DNA of 64,000 nt from Pedobacter arcticus A12 (GTDB lineage: Bacteria > Bacteroidota > Bacteroidia > Sphingobacteriales > Sphingobacteriaceae), in NCBI RefSeq assembly GCF_000302595.1, contig NZ_JH947128.1:576543-640542 (forward strand), written 5' to 3'. Of this stretch, positions 8,534 to 17,076 are shown in pieces (the first letter of the stretch is position 1; each line of letters opens with the position of its first letter). Below the pieces are notes generated by a model, which searched no databases, was not told the DNA's origin, and saw only the letters and a list, made by a program, of their open reading frames with translations. The position numbers and the translations under genes were made by a program.

Positions 8534-9037
8534 ATGGTTGGCAAAAAAAACAGTTTTGAGTACAAAATAAATAAACAATTAAATTCTTTGTTTAACGAGC
8601 CAGAGGTGGCAGGTTATGCAGTTAGGCAAAATAAAAACATCACCTACACTGATTTTTTTGAAGATAAAATGATGGTTATCGCGGCTATTAGAGCTGGCGT
8701 TCCTTACGCATTATTTGACGTAATACAAGAAAACGCTCCTTTCTCGGAAGATAACTGGGCTGATTTTTTAGATGTTTCAACCAAATCATTACAACGCTAT
8801 AGAACCGCAGACTCATTTCATTTTAAACCAATACATTCAGAAAAAATACTGGAAATGGCTGAAGTTACTAGTCTTGGCTTAAGTGTTTTTGGCAATATGG
8901 AAAAACTAAAGCTGTGGCTAAACACACCTAGTTATGCTTTGGGCAATTTAAAACCTATCGAGCTCATCAGAGATTCTTATGGCAAAGAATTGGTAATTGC
9001 AGAACTCACAAGAATTAACTACGGCATACTGGTATAA
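8534..9037 (+). CDS. RES-Xre type antitoxin (MbcA/ParS/Xre, DUF2384)
   Basis: 167 residues. The N-terminal half contains a helix-turn-helix-like region (ISAIRAGVPYALFDVI-like, then WADFLDVSTKSLQRYR) and the C-terminal half is the DUF2384 domain ending in GNMEKLKLWLNTPSYALGNLKPIEL, the usual antitoxin signature. It should neutralise the adjacent RES toxin by direct binding and repress its own promoter. The ATG follows a 65-bp gap after the transferase; a weak promoter-like TATTTTTA lies at 8500-8507. The toxin gene starts at the base after its stop. Confidence 0.9.
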   Translation: MVGKKNSFEYKINKQLNSLFNEPEVAGYAVRQNKNITYTDFFEDKMMVIAAIRAGVPYALFDVIQENAPFSEDNWADFLDVSTKSLQRYRTADSFHFKPIHSEKILEMAEVTSLGLSVFGNMEKLKLWLNTPSYALGNLKPIELIRDSYGKELVIAELTRINYGILV

Positions 9038-9496
9038 ATGGAGGTTTTTAGACTTTCGAGAGAAATGTATGCAGATGAGCTATCGGGAGCTGGTGCTGCT
9101 ATAAAAGGGGGGCGTTGGAACTCCATAGGCTTTGAGCTTATTTATACCGCAGGCAATAGATCTTTAGCAATGGCCGAAGTTGCAGTGCATTTTAGCTTGG
9201 CTACGTTGCCTGATGATTATATGATGGTAACTATCGATATTCCTGATAATTTACTGGTTAAGGAATTTTACGAAATTGATTTACCCAGAAACTGGAATGC
9301 TTTCCCACACCCTTCATCGACGCAGAAATTAGGTGATCAGTTTATCTTGAAAAACAAATATTGTATCGCTAAAATACCATCGGTTGTTACTAAAGGCGAT
9401 TTTAACTTTTTAATTAATCCTAATCATAAAGAATTTAAGAAAATAAAAATCAACGAGATCGAAAAATTTCCTTTTGATAAACGGATATTTAGATAA
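9038..9496 (+). CDS. RES-domain NAD+-degrading toxin
   Basis: 152 residues, the common length of RES toxins, which degrade or phosphorolyse NAD+ and cause growth arrest. The three residues that name the family are visible: Arg26 in GGRWN, Glu47 in MAEVAVHF and Ser115 in IPSVV, followed by NFLINPNH. The gene abuts the antitoxin gene in the standard antitoxin-first order. Only 5 bp separate it from the following hydrolase, so the toxin-antitoxin pair is physically part of a longer transcription unit. Confidence 0.92.
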   Translation: MEVFRLSREMYADELSGAGAAIKGGRWNSIGFELIYTAGNRSLAMAEVAVHFSLATLPDDYMMVTIDIPDNLLVKEFYEIDLPRNWNAFPHPSSTQKLGDQFILKNKYCIAKIPSVVTKGDFNFLINPNHKEFKKIKINEIEKFPFDKRIFR

Positions 9497-9501
9497 CAGC
9501 A

Positions 9502-10329
9502 ATGACCAATCACTACTTTGAAAATAAGCTGGTAAAAATGCACTATTACCAATTTGGTAATGGGCCTAAAGCCATGCTCTGCTTTCATGGTTACGGAATG
9601 CATGGTAAACAGTTTCGCCAATTGGAAGAACGTTTTGGAGCTAACTATACCTTTTATGGTTTTGATCTGTTTTTTCATAAAGAGACCAAGTTATTGGATG
9701 AGAGCGTTGCGAATGTTAAGCAAGGAATCACGAAAAAAGAACTTACGCAACTATTTTTAGACTTTTGTAAAAGCAAATCAATAGATAAATTTTCTATCCT
9801 TGCTTATTCAATGGGGAGTTTTTATGCCTGCACTTTGGCAGAAGAGGTTGCCGAAAAAATCAACGAATTTATTGTTGCAGCGCCAGCTAGTTTAAAACCC
9901 GGTAGAATAATCACTTTTTTTAGTAAAAATACCATCGGGAATAAATTATTAGAACATTTAGCTTTGAGCAATAACGGGATGACAAATCTCCTTGCCACTT
10001 TAAAAAGAGTGAAAGTAATTGACGCAAAAGCACATGAAATTTTATACCGAGAAATTGCAACACCAGAATTACGTTTTAGCTTTTTTGCCTGTGCTACCTA
10101 TCTCCGTTTTTTAAAATTAGACATTCAAAAATTTACCGAAGAGCTAAATCAACACAACGTAAAAAGTATTTTTATTTTTGGGAAACGAGATCATAGCTAT
10201 CCTGCTAAAATCGGCGATAATATAATTTCTAAAATAACGAATGCGCAACAACTCGAGATTGATGAAAACCACGATATGATTAACCAAAACTTTGCACAAA
10301 CATTAGCAACGCTATTAAATGATCATTAA
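9502..10329 (+). CDS. Alpha/beta hydrolase
   Basis: 275 residues with the alpha/beta-hydrolase plan: oxyanion region CFHGYGMHGKQF near residue 28, nucleophile elbow AYSMGS (Ser in A-x-S-x-G, so the first Gly is replaced), acid residue probably in FGKRDHSYP and catalytic His in DENHDM near the C-terminus. The substrate is unknown. It sits 5 bp after the toxin and overlaps the acyltransferase by 11 bp. A role releasing or trimming the acyl chain made by the upstream synthase genes, as a thioesterase-like enzyme, is an inference from context only. Confidence 0.8.
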   Translation: MTNHYFENKLVKMHYYQFGNGPKAMLCFHGYGMHGKQFRQLEERFGANYTFYGFDLFFHKETKLLDESVANVKQGITKKELTQLFLDFCKSKSIDKFSILAYSMGSFYACTLAEEVAEKINEFIVAAPASLKPGRIITFFSKNTIGNKLLEHLALSNNGMTNLLATLKRVKVIDAKAHEILYREIATPELRFSFFACATYLRFLKLDIQKFTEELNQHNVKSIFIFGKRDHSYPAKIGDNIISKITNAQQLEIDENHDMINQNFAQTLATLLNDH

Positions 10330-10972
10330 GGAAAAAAAAATCCCTAGACTATTCTTCAAAATCGGCTGGTTTTTTATCAGTTGGCTGGTAGCTCGGCGTT
10401 TTAACAAATTGCAAATCCATCCTATCGATATCGCACCCAATAGCTCCTATCTATTGTTATGCAATCATTTTAGTTTTTGGGATGGATTTTTAGCAGCTTA
10501 TCTGGTAAAACATTCGATCAATAAAGCCCAAAGAGTAAACGTAATCAATTTTATGTCTGTCAAAAAACAGATGCAAATGAATCCTTGGTTAAGGTATACA
10601 GGTTCTTTTTCGGTATCGCCTGGAAAAACAAGTTCTGGAAAAAGTGTTGCATACGCATCAGAAAAATTAAATACACCAGGAAATGTATTGGTTTTATATC
10701 CTCAAGGCAACTTAGAATCTTGCCATGTTCGAGAAATAGCCATGAAAGACGGAATTAATGCGCTTATCCCACAGATTAAAGGTAATTGCCAGATTATTTG
10801 GAGCAGTAATTTACTCGAGTATTTTGAAGGTTTAAAACCATCCATTGATTTCCACTTACTCGATTGTGGCACAAACCACAGTTTCAATTTCGAGAACCTA
10901 ACAGAAAAAGTTAATCAACACCATCGTTTAGCATTGAAAAAGCAAATTAGGTTTACCGAAGAAAAGCTATAA
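10319..10972 (+). CDS. PlsC-like lysophospholipid/1-acylglycerol-phosphate acyltransferase
   Basis: 217 residues with the LPLAT signature: catalytic NHFSFWD (H-x4-D) near residue 50, an N-terminal hydrophobic anchor (FFISWLVA) and the phosphate-binding YPQGNLES in place of FPEG-x-R near residue 125. These proteins move an acyl chain from ACP or CoA to a lipid hydroxyl at the inner membrane face. The 11-bp overlap with the hydrolase gene indicates coupling. Together with the upstream FAS-like genes it suggests the operon product ends up in a membrane lipid. Confidence 0.8.
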   Translation: MIIKEKKIPRLFFKIGWFFISWLVARRFNKLQIHPIDIAPNSSYLLLCNHFSFWDGFLAAYLVKHSINKAQRVNVINFMSVKKQMQMNPWLRYTGSFSVSPGKTSSGKSVAYASEKLNTPGNVLVLYPQGNLESCHVREIAMKDGINALIPQIKGNCQIIWSSNLLEYFEGLKPSIDFHLLDCGTNHSFNFENLTEKVNQHHRLALKKQIRFTEEKL

Positions 10973-11222
10973 ACAGACTCACCATTTCTTCTGCATCACA
11001 TAATTTCGACGACAGTGAAACATCCCACATGCGAAGTCTGCTTTTAGAAAGTGACACTTACTTGTGAGATGTTTCACTATCGTTCGACATCACGCAGACT
11101 AGAAACATAATTCAAATACCAAGTTTAAATTTCGCGTTAACGATAGTAGCGACATCCTTTTTGTTTGTTATGCAAAAAGATATAGCGCAAAGCGTATTAA
11201 AACGCCCTAAATAAAAACCTAC
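10973..11222. repeat. Intergenic region with palindromic repeat and MITE-like copy A
   Basis: There is no gene in these 250 bp. At 11006-11029 and 11063-11087 lies a near-perfect inverted repeat built around GTGAAACATC/GATGTTTCAC. AGTCTGC at 11035-11041 and GCAGACT at 11094-11100 add a second pair. The structure could terminate both the acyltransferase (plus) and the methyltransferase (minus) transcripts. At 11133-11211, on the minus strand, is copy A of a dispersed element that also occurs at 12945-13248 and 20957-21054; its ends are GCGTTAAC-like and GGCGTTTTAA-like. Confidence 0.65.
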
Positions 11223-12407
11223 CTAAACTGCTTCCTCTACTGGCTTTTCTCGCTTGCTACCGTCGTAAAGTTCGTATTCTAACAATCTACAATCTAATTT
11301 TCCATTATAAAACTCAATTCTTTTCGACGCTCTTAATCCAATTTTCTTCGCTAAATCTGGGTTGCCGGTAAAAATATAACCGTTATAACCTTTGCAACTT
11401 TGCTTCATAAAATCGCCCATACGCTTATAAGTTGCTTCCAATTTAGAATGAACTCCTAAACGTTCGCCGTATTCTGGATTAAACATAATTACACCTTTAC
11501 CCTCTGGCATTTCGGTGTCTGCAAAATCACAAGAGTAAAACTCAATTAATTGGTCTACACCCGCAGTCTGCGCATTTTTTACAGAAATATCTACCGCATC
11601 ATCAGAAATATCTGTAGCGATAATTCTAAAATCAATCTTCTTTACAATCTGGTCTTTCAATAGCCTTCGCTCCGCAAAAAACACTTCCTCATCGTAACCT
11701 AAAATATGCATAAATCCATAGTTCATACGTAGCAAACCAGGTGCTCTTTTAGTCGCAATTAAAGCGGCCTCAATAGCCAAAGTTCCGGAACCACACATGG
11801 GGTTTACAAAGTTAGATTGTTGGTCCCAACCGGTTGCAAAAATAGTCCCAGACGCTAAAGCCTCCAACATTGGTGCTCTTCCTGGGATTTTACGGTAACT
11901 GTGTTTTGCTAAAGTTTCACCAGCGCTATCTATAAAAATCTCTGCTTTTTCATTCTTCCAGTAAAGGTGAATTACAGCTTTCGAATAATCAGAACCGGAA
12001 TCTGGACGAATCTTATGTTTTTCTTTAATCCGATCTACAATTGCATCCTTAACTCTTAGGTTTGCAAACAGCGGAGTAGTGATTGTAGGGTTATCCACAT
12101 TTGAAGTCACAGAAAAATATCCACTAAAATCTATCAAATTTTCCCATTCCAATTTCACCAGTTCTTGATGTAATTCATCATGGTTTTCGGCGTTAAATTC
12201 ATGTAACCGGTAAAGAACCTGACTGGCACAGCGTAGATTGAGGTTCAGCTTGATACAGTCGTTAAGACTTGCTTTTAATTCGAGCCCAGTGGGAAAAACG
12301 CGGATAGGCTTAAAGCCCAAATCTACCACCTCTTTTTCGAGGTAAGTTGATAGTCTTTTGTTGCAAGTGATGATAACCTTTGCGGGAGTGTTGAAAACTT
12401 GATTCAT
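11223..12407 (-). CDS. THUMP-domain rRNA guanine-N2 methyltransferase (RlmL N-terminal-like)
   Basis: 394 residues. The N-terminal part (about 1-160) is the ferredoxin-like plus THUMP RNA-binding region. The C-terminal Rossmann methyltransferase shows NPMCGSGTLAIEAAL for SAM binding near residue 205 and NPEYGERLG near residue 312, the Bacteroidota version of the NPPYG catalytic motif of N2-guanine methyltransferases. The likely substrate is 23S rRNA (G2445-type position), by family. A TAAATTTG box at 12422-12415 lies only 7 bp upstream of the ATG, so the message may have almost no leader. It is divergent from the DUF3127 gene. Confidence 0.85.
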   Translation of the reverse strand: MNQVFNTPAKVIITCNKRLSTYLEKEVVDLGFKPIRVFPTGLELKASLNDCIKLNLNLRCASQVLYRLHEFNAENHDELHQELVKLEWENLIDFSGYFSVTSNVDNPTITTPLFANLRVKDAIVDRIKEKHKIRPDSGSDYSKAVIHLYWKNEKAEIFIDSAGETLAKHSYRKIPGRAPMLEALASGTIFATGWDQQSNFVNPMCGSGTLAIEAALIATKRAPGLLRMNYGFMHILGYDEEVFFAERRLLKDQIVKKIDFRIIATDISDDAVDISVKNAQTAGVDQLIEFYSCDFADTEMPEGKGVIMFNPEYGERLGVHSKLEATYKRMGDFMKQSCKGYNGYIFTGNPDLAKKIGLRASKRIEFYNGKLDCRLLEYELYDGSKREKPVEEAV

Positions 12408-12469
12408 ATAGGCGCAAATTTACTGAAATAAATTTTAGAGATTTGGAACAGATTCAAACGATTTAATTT

Positions 12470-12841
12470 ATGGATGTCAAAGGAAAAGTTCATTTCGTAT
12501 CTGATGTAATTAATGTTACAGATACATTTAGAAAAAGAGAGTTAGTGGTAGAATTTGCTGAAAACCCTCAGTATCCCGAATTTGTGAAATTTGAAGCAAT
12601 CCAAGACCGTGTATCTTTAATGGATGACGTTAAAGTTGGTCAGGATGTAGAAGTTTTCTTCAATTTAAAAGGAAGAGAATGGACAAATAAGCAAGGTGAA
12701 AAACAATATTTCAACACTTTGCAACTTTGGAAGGTTAACGTATTAGGCGCAGCAGAAGCTGGCTCTCAAGCTACACCAGCTTACGCACCACCAGTTGATA
12801 TTTCATCAGCTCCGGGCGAAGATGACGACCTTCCGTTCTAA
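12470..12841 (+). CDS. DUF3127 protein with SSB-like acidic C-terminal tip
   Basis: A 123-residue protein of the Bacteroidota DUF3127 family. Residues 1-95 alternate like a small beta-barrel (KGKVHFVSDVINVTDTF, KRELVVEFAENP, QDVEVFFNLKGREW). A flexible Ala/Pro/Ser linker follows, and the chain ends in GEDDDLPF. This end is almost the same as the DDDIPF tail by which single-stranded-DNA-binding proteins recruit DNA repair and replication partners. An OB-fold, SSB-related role is therefore suggested by architecture, but no DNA-binding activity can be shown here. It is monocistronic, with a strong terminator directly downstream. Confidence 0.8.
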   Translation: MDVKGKVHFVSDVINVTDTFRKRELVVEFAENPQYPEFVKFEAIQDRVSLMDDVKVGQDVEVFFNLKGREWTNKQGEKQYFNTLQLWKVNVLGAAEAGSQATPAYAPPVDISSAPGEDDDLPF

Positions 12842-12869
12842 ACAGCCTATTTTCTAATTACAATGCGAT

Positions 12870-12909
12870 AAAAAGCGGCTTCAACATCCCACGTTGACCC
12901 GCTTTTTTT
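12870..12909 (+). terminator. Intrinsic terminator after DUF3127 gene
   Basis: AAAAAGCGG at 12870-12878 pairs with CCGCTTTTT at 12899-12907, with an inner CAAC/GTTG helix and a run of T. It lies 28 bp after the stop codon. Confidence 0.85.
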
Positions 12910-12944
12910 ATGCCTTTTTTTCAGAGATTAATATGGGTTTGTCC

Positions 12945-13248
12945 TGGCGTTTTAACACGCTATACGTTTTATCTTTTTTTGTGTCCTTCGACACCGCTAC
13001 CATTGACGTTATTTATAACTTCCTATTAATAGCAGAACGGTTTTGTCCTGCTGAGCCCTCCGACAGGCTCAGGATAAACTTAGTCGAAGCATAAAGCCCA
13101 TCGCTCCCCTTCGACTCCGCTCAGGGTGACACCCCCTTGTATTGTTGATAAATCATGAGTTTTAACGTCATTTCATATTGATTTATATGAAATATATTAG
13201 ACCTCAGGATGACAAAAAAAGGATGCCACTGCTGTCGTTAACGCAAAT
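12945..13248. repeat. MITE-like repeat copy B, split by other intergenic repeats
   Basis: The left half (12945-12980: GGCGTTTTAACACGC ... ATCTTTTTTT) and the right half (13211-13248: GACAAAAAAAGGATGCCACT ... CGTTAACGC) match copies A and C of the dispersed element. They are separated here by about 230 bp of other repeat material, including a TGAGCC...GGCTCA palindrome near 13050, a CTTCGACTCCGCTCAGGGTGAC motif near 13110, and a 41-bp segment at 13166-13206 that recurs inverted at 22964-23004. The open frame 12894-13094 lies wholly in this repeat DNA. The region 12842-13358 contains no credible gene. Confidence 0.65.
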
Positions 13249-13358
13249 CCTTGGTGATTGAAAATAATTTCTAAAGCGAATTGCCATTAGGATTAAAAAT
13301 TTTCATAAACCAATTACAATTTTACTAAATTCAGCCATCTAAACTTTCGGACTAAATT

Positions 13359-14900
13359 ATGATGCCTGTAAAAACCTATGGAAGTGCAGTTTATGGTGTG
13401 GAAGCCATTAACATTACCGTTGAAGTAAACATCACCTCGGGCAGCAAATATTTTGTGGTGGGTTTGCCCGATAATGCGGTAAAGGAAAGTATTTTGCGAA
13501 TTGAAAGCGCTGTAACTTCTAGTGGTTGCCGTATGCCACGACAAAAGATTGTGGTAAACATGGCTCCAGCCGATATCAGAAAAGAAGGTTCGGCTTATGA
13601 TTTAACCATTGCAACTGGCATATTGGCAGCATCAAACCAAATTCCTTCCGAAGAAATTGGGCACTATTTAATTATGGGCGAACTTTCTTTAGATGGCGAA
13701 GTAAAACCGATTAAAGGTGCTTTGCCCATCGCAATCCAAGCAAAAAAAGAAAAATTTAAAGGATTTATTTTGCCTTTGCAAAATGCTAGGGAAGCTGCAA
13801 TTGTTAGTGATATTGAAATTTACGGGATTAGCCATGTTAGAGAACTGATTGATTTTTTTGGAAAAGGGATTAAACCAGAACTCACCATTGTTGATACCCG
13901 CGACGAATTTTACCACGCCATAAACGATTATGACGCAGATTTTGCTGATGTGAAAGGTCAGGAAAATATTAAACGGTCTTTGGAAATTGCAGCTGCCGGC
14001 GGACATAATGCAATTCTAATTGGCCCGCCCGGAGCAGGAAAAACGATGTTAGCAAAACGTTTACCAACGATTATGCCTCCGTTAAATTTATACGAAGCTT
14101 TAGAAACCACAAAAATCCACTCTGTTGCAGGCAAACTCTCTGCTTCTGATGCGTTAATTACTCGAAGACCTTTCCGTTCGCCACACCACACAGTTTCTGA
14201 TGTAGCTTTGGTGGGCGGTGGCACAAACCCACAACCTGGAGAAATTTCCTTAGCACATAACGGGGTTTTGTTTTTAGATGAATTGCCAGAATTTAAACGC
14301 TCGGTGTTGGAAGTAATGCGCCAGCCCTTGGAAGAACGCCGAGTTACGATTGCTAGAGCAAGAATGTCCGTAGATTATCCGGCTAGTTTTATGCTGATTG
14401 CTGCGATGAACCCTTGTCCTTGTGGCTATTACAATCATCCCGAAAAGGAATGCGTTTGTGGACCAGGAGTAGTGCAGAAATATTTAAGCAAGGTTAGCGG
14501 ACCGTTATTGGACCGGATTGATTTACACGTTGAGGTTACTCCAGTTAATTTTGATGAACTAGCATCCGAAAGAAAAAGCGAAAAAAGCGAAGTCATCCGT
14601 CAACGTGTAATTGAAGCTCGATTGATGCAGGAAAAACGTTTTGAAGACCATGAGAATATTTACTGCAACGCACAAATGAGTCCGCAGATGGTTAGGGTAA
14701 TCTGTAAAATTAACGATGCTGGTCAGCTTTTATTAAAACGGGCTATGGAAAAATTAGGATTATCTGCCCGAGCTTACGACCGCATTTTAAAAGTTGCCCG
14801 TACCATTGCAGATTTATCGCAAAGCGAGGAAATTGGTTTGGAGCATTTGGCTGAAGCTATCCATTTTAGAAGTTTAGATCGAGAAAACTGGGCTGGATAA
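13359..14900 (+). CDS. YifB/ComM family magnesium-chelatase-like AAA+ ATPase
   Basis: 513 residues, standard length. The N-terminal ~190 residues form the ChlI/Lon-protease-like domain ([18 protein letters not shown] region and [10 protein letters not shown]). Then comes the AAA+ core with Walker [16 protein letters not shown] and Walker [12 protein letters not shown] cysteine-rich [11 protein letters not shown] ... CVCGP insertion is followed by the C-terminal Mg-chelatase helical domain ([17 protein letters not shown]). ComM homologues act as branch-migration helicases during natural transformation; this function is by family. Two ATG codons stand in tandem, and the first is taken as start. 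Confidence 0.92.
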   Translation: MMPVKTYGSAVYGVEAINITVEVNITSGSKYFVVGLPDNAVKESILRIESAVTSSGCRMPRQKIVVNMAPADIRKEGSAYDLTIATGILAASNQIPSEEIGHYLIMGELSLDGEVKPIKGALPIAIQAKKEKFKGFILPLQNAREAAIVSDIEIYGISHVRELIDFFGKGIKPELTIVDTRDEFYHAINDYDADFADVKGQENIKRSLEIAAAGGHNAILIGPPGAGKTMLAKRLPTIMPPLNLYEALETTKIHSVAGKLSASDALITRRPFRSPHHTVSDVALVGGGTNPQPGEISLAHNGVLFLDELPEFKRSVLEVMRQPLEERRVTIARARMSVDYPASFMLIAAMNPCPCGYYNHPEKECVCGPGVVQKYLSKVSGPLLDRIDLHVEVTPVNFDELASERKSEKSEVIRQRVIEARLMQEKRFEDHENIYCNAQMSPQMVRVICKINDAGQLLLKRAMEKLGLSARAYDRILKVARTIADLSQSEEIGLEHLAEAIHFRSLDRENWAG

Positions 14901-14993
14901 TGACAATCTGATTAAAAACTTTTTCATAGCTCTTTACGTTAATCTTGTAGAATTTAACAATAAAAATCATTTAATCTTTATTGAATTTATAAG

Positions 14994-15668
14994 ATGAAAA
15001 AGTATATCAAATTATTAAGTCTCAGCTTATTTGCCATTATCATTTCGGCTTGCAATAGCAACGGGCAATCAAACAATACTAAAAACCAAAAAGATTTAAA
15101 AATGGACTTGACACCCCCAAAAGGGGAAGCCGTTGTAGCTTTTGCAGAAGGTTGTTTCTGGTGTAGTGAGCATATTTTTGAAGCTGTAGTTGGTGTAAAC
15201 GATGTAATTTCTGGTTACGCAGGTGGCACAACTTTGAATCCTACTTATGATTTGGTAAACACAGAAACCACTGGCCATGCAGAAAGCATTCTGGTTTATT
15301 ACGACCCAAAAATCATCAGTTATGATGAACTGGTAAAAGTTTTTTTCGCATCTCATGATCCAACTACCCCAAATCAACAAGGTCCGGATAAAGGAAGCTC
15401 TTACCGTTCTATCCTTTTTTACCAAACGCCGGCAGAAAAAGAGATTGCAATGAACGAGATTAAGCAAATCAGCGGTTCTGACCGTTTTCCCAAATCTTTA
15501 GTGACAGAACTGAAGCATTTAGATGCGTTTTATAAAGCCGAAGATTATCATCAGGATTATATCAATGGAGGAAAGGGACTCATGAATCCTTATGTAAAAG
15601 GTGTTTCTATTCCGAGGTACGAGAAATTTAAGCGAGAGTATAAAGGGAAGTTGAAGAAGGGTGCTTAG
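14994..15668 (+). CDS. msrA: Exported peptide-methionine (S)-S-oxide reductase
   Basis: 224 residues. Residues 1-20 are a lipoprotein signal ending in the lipobox ISAC, so the enzyme is probably anchored in the periplasm. The MsrA catalytic motif GCFWCSEHIF follows, then GVNDVISGYAGG, GHAESILVYYDP, FFASHDPTTPN-like and YHQDYI, the last being the conserved C-terminal Tyr/Asp region. It reduces methionine-S-sulfoxide in proteins. The gene stands alone, with a convergent terminator after it. Confidence 0.93.
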   Translation: MKKYIKLLSLSLFAIIISACNSNGQSNNTKNQKDLKMDLTPPKGEAVVAFAEGCFWCSEHIFEAVVGVNDVISGYAGGTTLNPTYDLVNTETTGHAESILVYYDPKIISYDELVKVFFASHDPTTPNQQGPDKGSSYRSILFYQTPAEKEIAMNEIKQISGSDRFPKSLVTELKHLDAFYKAEDYHQDYINGGKGLMNPYVKGVSIPRYEKFKREYKGKLKKGA

Positions 15669-15702
15669 TACGGATCTGTTTTCACAAGTGACTTTTTTTG
15701 AT

Positions 15703-15734
15703 TTAAAAGGTTCGACAAGCTGCGAACCTTTTAA
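15703..15734. terminator. Bidirectional terminator between convergent genes
   Basis: TTAAAAGGTTCG at 15703-15714 and CGAACCTTTTAA at 15723-15734 form a perfect 12-bp stem with an 8-base loop. A T-run lies on each strand, between the stop of msrA and the stop of the minus-strand gene. Confidence 0.9.
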
Positions 15735-15760
15735 TTTATACTTACAGATTTGTTTTAAAC

Positions 15761-16405
15761 CTATTTAGCGTAAGGAAAGTTTCTGCTTACTTTTCTCATC
15801 ATTCTCTCAATCAAATCGTCGGTTGATGACATGATATTATCGTCCATCGTTTTAAAAAATCTCCACAATAGTTCCCCATCGGAACCATTATTTATCGTCA
15901 AAATAGACGTTCCAGATCCAGTTTTTCCCCCAAAGCCACCAAATACAACAGCACTAGCAATTGCGCCAGCCTCGGACTTTGACTGTTCAGATTCAAATGT
16001 TCCACCAATCACCGCGTCTGCACCTAAAGCCTTTGCAACTTCGTCTTTTGTAAACTCATCTAACTTGTCTAACATTCCAGCTTTTTTAAGTAGAATATTT
16101 GTTTTATCGACATCTTGGAAATCTACCGTGTAGTCCTTCTGCCTTCTCAAAAGAAACGTATACATACTATTTTGAACCGATTTGGACATGGAGTTTTCTT
16201 GCTCTTTATTTGCCTCGATACTAAAATTTTTAGGCTGTTTACGATACTTAATCGAAACTTTAAAAGGTAAAATAGCAACAATTTTATGTTTGGCGATTTC
16301 ACTTTTCAATTTTGGGCTTTCAAAAATTTGTTTTGCTGATTCTTGCCCATAAGAATTTAGCGCTACACCTAGTGTAACAGCTAGCATAATTAGATATTTT
16401 CTCAT
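15761..16405 (-). CDS. Exported CsgG/LpoB-like protein of unknown function
   Basis: 214 residues beginning with a Sec signal peptide (YLIMLAVTLGVALNSYG, cleavage about residue 21). The mature part has the alternating pattern HKIVAILPFKV ... NSMYTFLLRR ... DKTNILLKKAGM ... AKALGADAVIGGTFE seen in the CsgG, LpoB and GNA1162 group of periplasmic proteins. It then has a Gly/Ala-rich stretch near residues 145-165 and a final segment ELLWRFFKTMDDNIMSS. It has no lipobox. A substrate or complex cannot be named. The gene is monocistronic and convergent with msrA. Confidence 0.6.
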   Translation of the reverse strand: MRKYLIMLAVTLGVALNSYGQESAKQIFESPKLKSEIAKHKIVAILPFKVSIKYRKQPKNFSIEANKEQENSMSKSVQNSMYTFLLRRQKDYTVDFQDVDKTNILLKKAGMLDKLDEFTKDEVAKALGADAVIGGTFESEQSKSEAGAIASAVVFGGFGGKTGSGTSILTINNGSDGELLWRFFKTMDDNIMSSTDDLIERMMRKVSRNFPYAK

Positions 16406-16831
16406 ATTGTTTAGTGAAGCGAAATTATAAATATTTCTTAACCTTCAAGTCTCAAAACGATTTTTTTTTTCGATACAGATTAATATTTATATTGTAGTGA
16501 ACTATCAATTTAATATTTATCGATTGATAGCTTTAGATTATCACAATTAGAAAGGCCGATAAAATTAGGGTATACTGGCTGAGTCAATTTGAAGCCTGCT
16601 AACGGTAGATGACAGCACTACTTACCGACTTGCTTTTTGGGTAACAACTTGAAAAAAACTAGACCAAAGCTTCTAAAGAATACAGAAAAGTTCCGTTAGA
16701 CTTACAGACCAAATATCACAACCAGAATCAGTTTTTGACATTCATATTAAATAATAAAAGTACTTCAATACTTTTATTAAGAAAATAAACCTACCTTTAC
16801 TTCCATATTAATCACCCAAATCAAATAAACA
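16406..16831. other. 426-bp gap with the operator and promoter of the Fe-S/NO operon
   Basis: No open frame or repeat was recognised from 16406 to about 16730. The last 100 bases carry the regulatory region of the following operon: a perfect inverted repeat at 16752-16779 and a TACCTTTA -7-like element at 16792-16799, about 33 bp before the ATG at 16832. Confidence 0.5.
16752..16779. promoter_or_regulatory. Perfect inverted repeat, probable operator of the DUF2249-RIC operon
   Basis: TAATAAAAGTA at 16752-16762 and TACTTTTATTA at 16769-16779 are perfect 11-bp arms separated by 6 bases, a 28-bp dyad of the size bound by dimeric Rrf2 regulators. It ends 12 bp before the -7-like box TACCTTTA, so it would cover the -33 region. 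The last gene of the operon encodes an Rrf2 protein with three cysteines, the obvious candidate ligand. The binding assignment is inference. Confidence 0.6.
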
Positions 16832-17068
16832 ATGGAAAATACAACAGAAAACATTTTAGATGTTACCAAACTAGCACCACAACAAAAGCACCCTACAATT
16901 TTCGAGCGTTACGATAATTTAAGCGCTGGCGAATCGCTTATACTTCACAACGATCACGACCCAAAACCACTTTATTACCAATTGGTAGGTTTACGTGGCG
17001 ATGTATTTACTTGGGAATATTTAGAACAAGGTCCCGCTTTATTCAGAATTAAAATCACTAAAAAATAA
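16832..17068 (+). CDS. Single-domain DUF2249 protein
   Basis: 78 residues made up of one DUF2249 domain, a small fold resembling TusA/SirA proteins. The core reads RYDNLSAGESLILHNDHDPKPLYYQL, then GDVFTWEYLEQGP. It lacks the catalytic CPxP cysteine of true TusA proteins. It is the first gene of the operon and is clearly paralogous to the N-terminus of the next protein: both share HPTIF-RYD, LNDHDPKPLYYQL-like and FTWEYLE-GP blocks. DUF2249 genes commonly accompany hemerythrin and RIC proteins. The molecular function is unknown. Confidence 0.85.
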   Translation: MENTTENILDVTKLAPQQKHPTIFERYDNLSAGESLILHNDHDPKPLYYQLVGLRGDVFTWEYLEQGPALFRIKITKK

Positions 17069-17076
17069 TAACCATC

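Noticed and set aside
12894..13094. 66-codon open frame after the DUF3127 gene
   Set aside because: It starts inside the terminator and runs through the split repeat element and a palindromic intergenic motif; no protein-like pattern.
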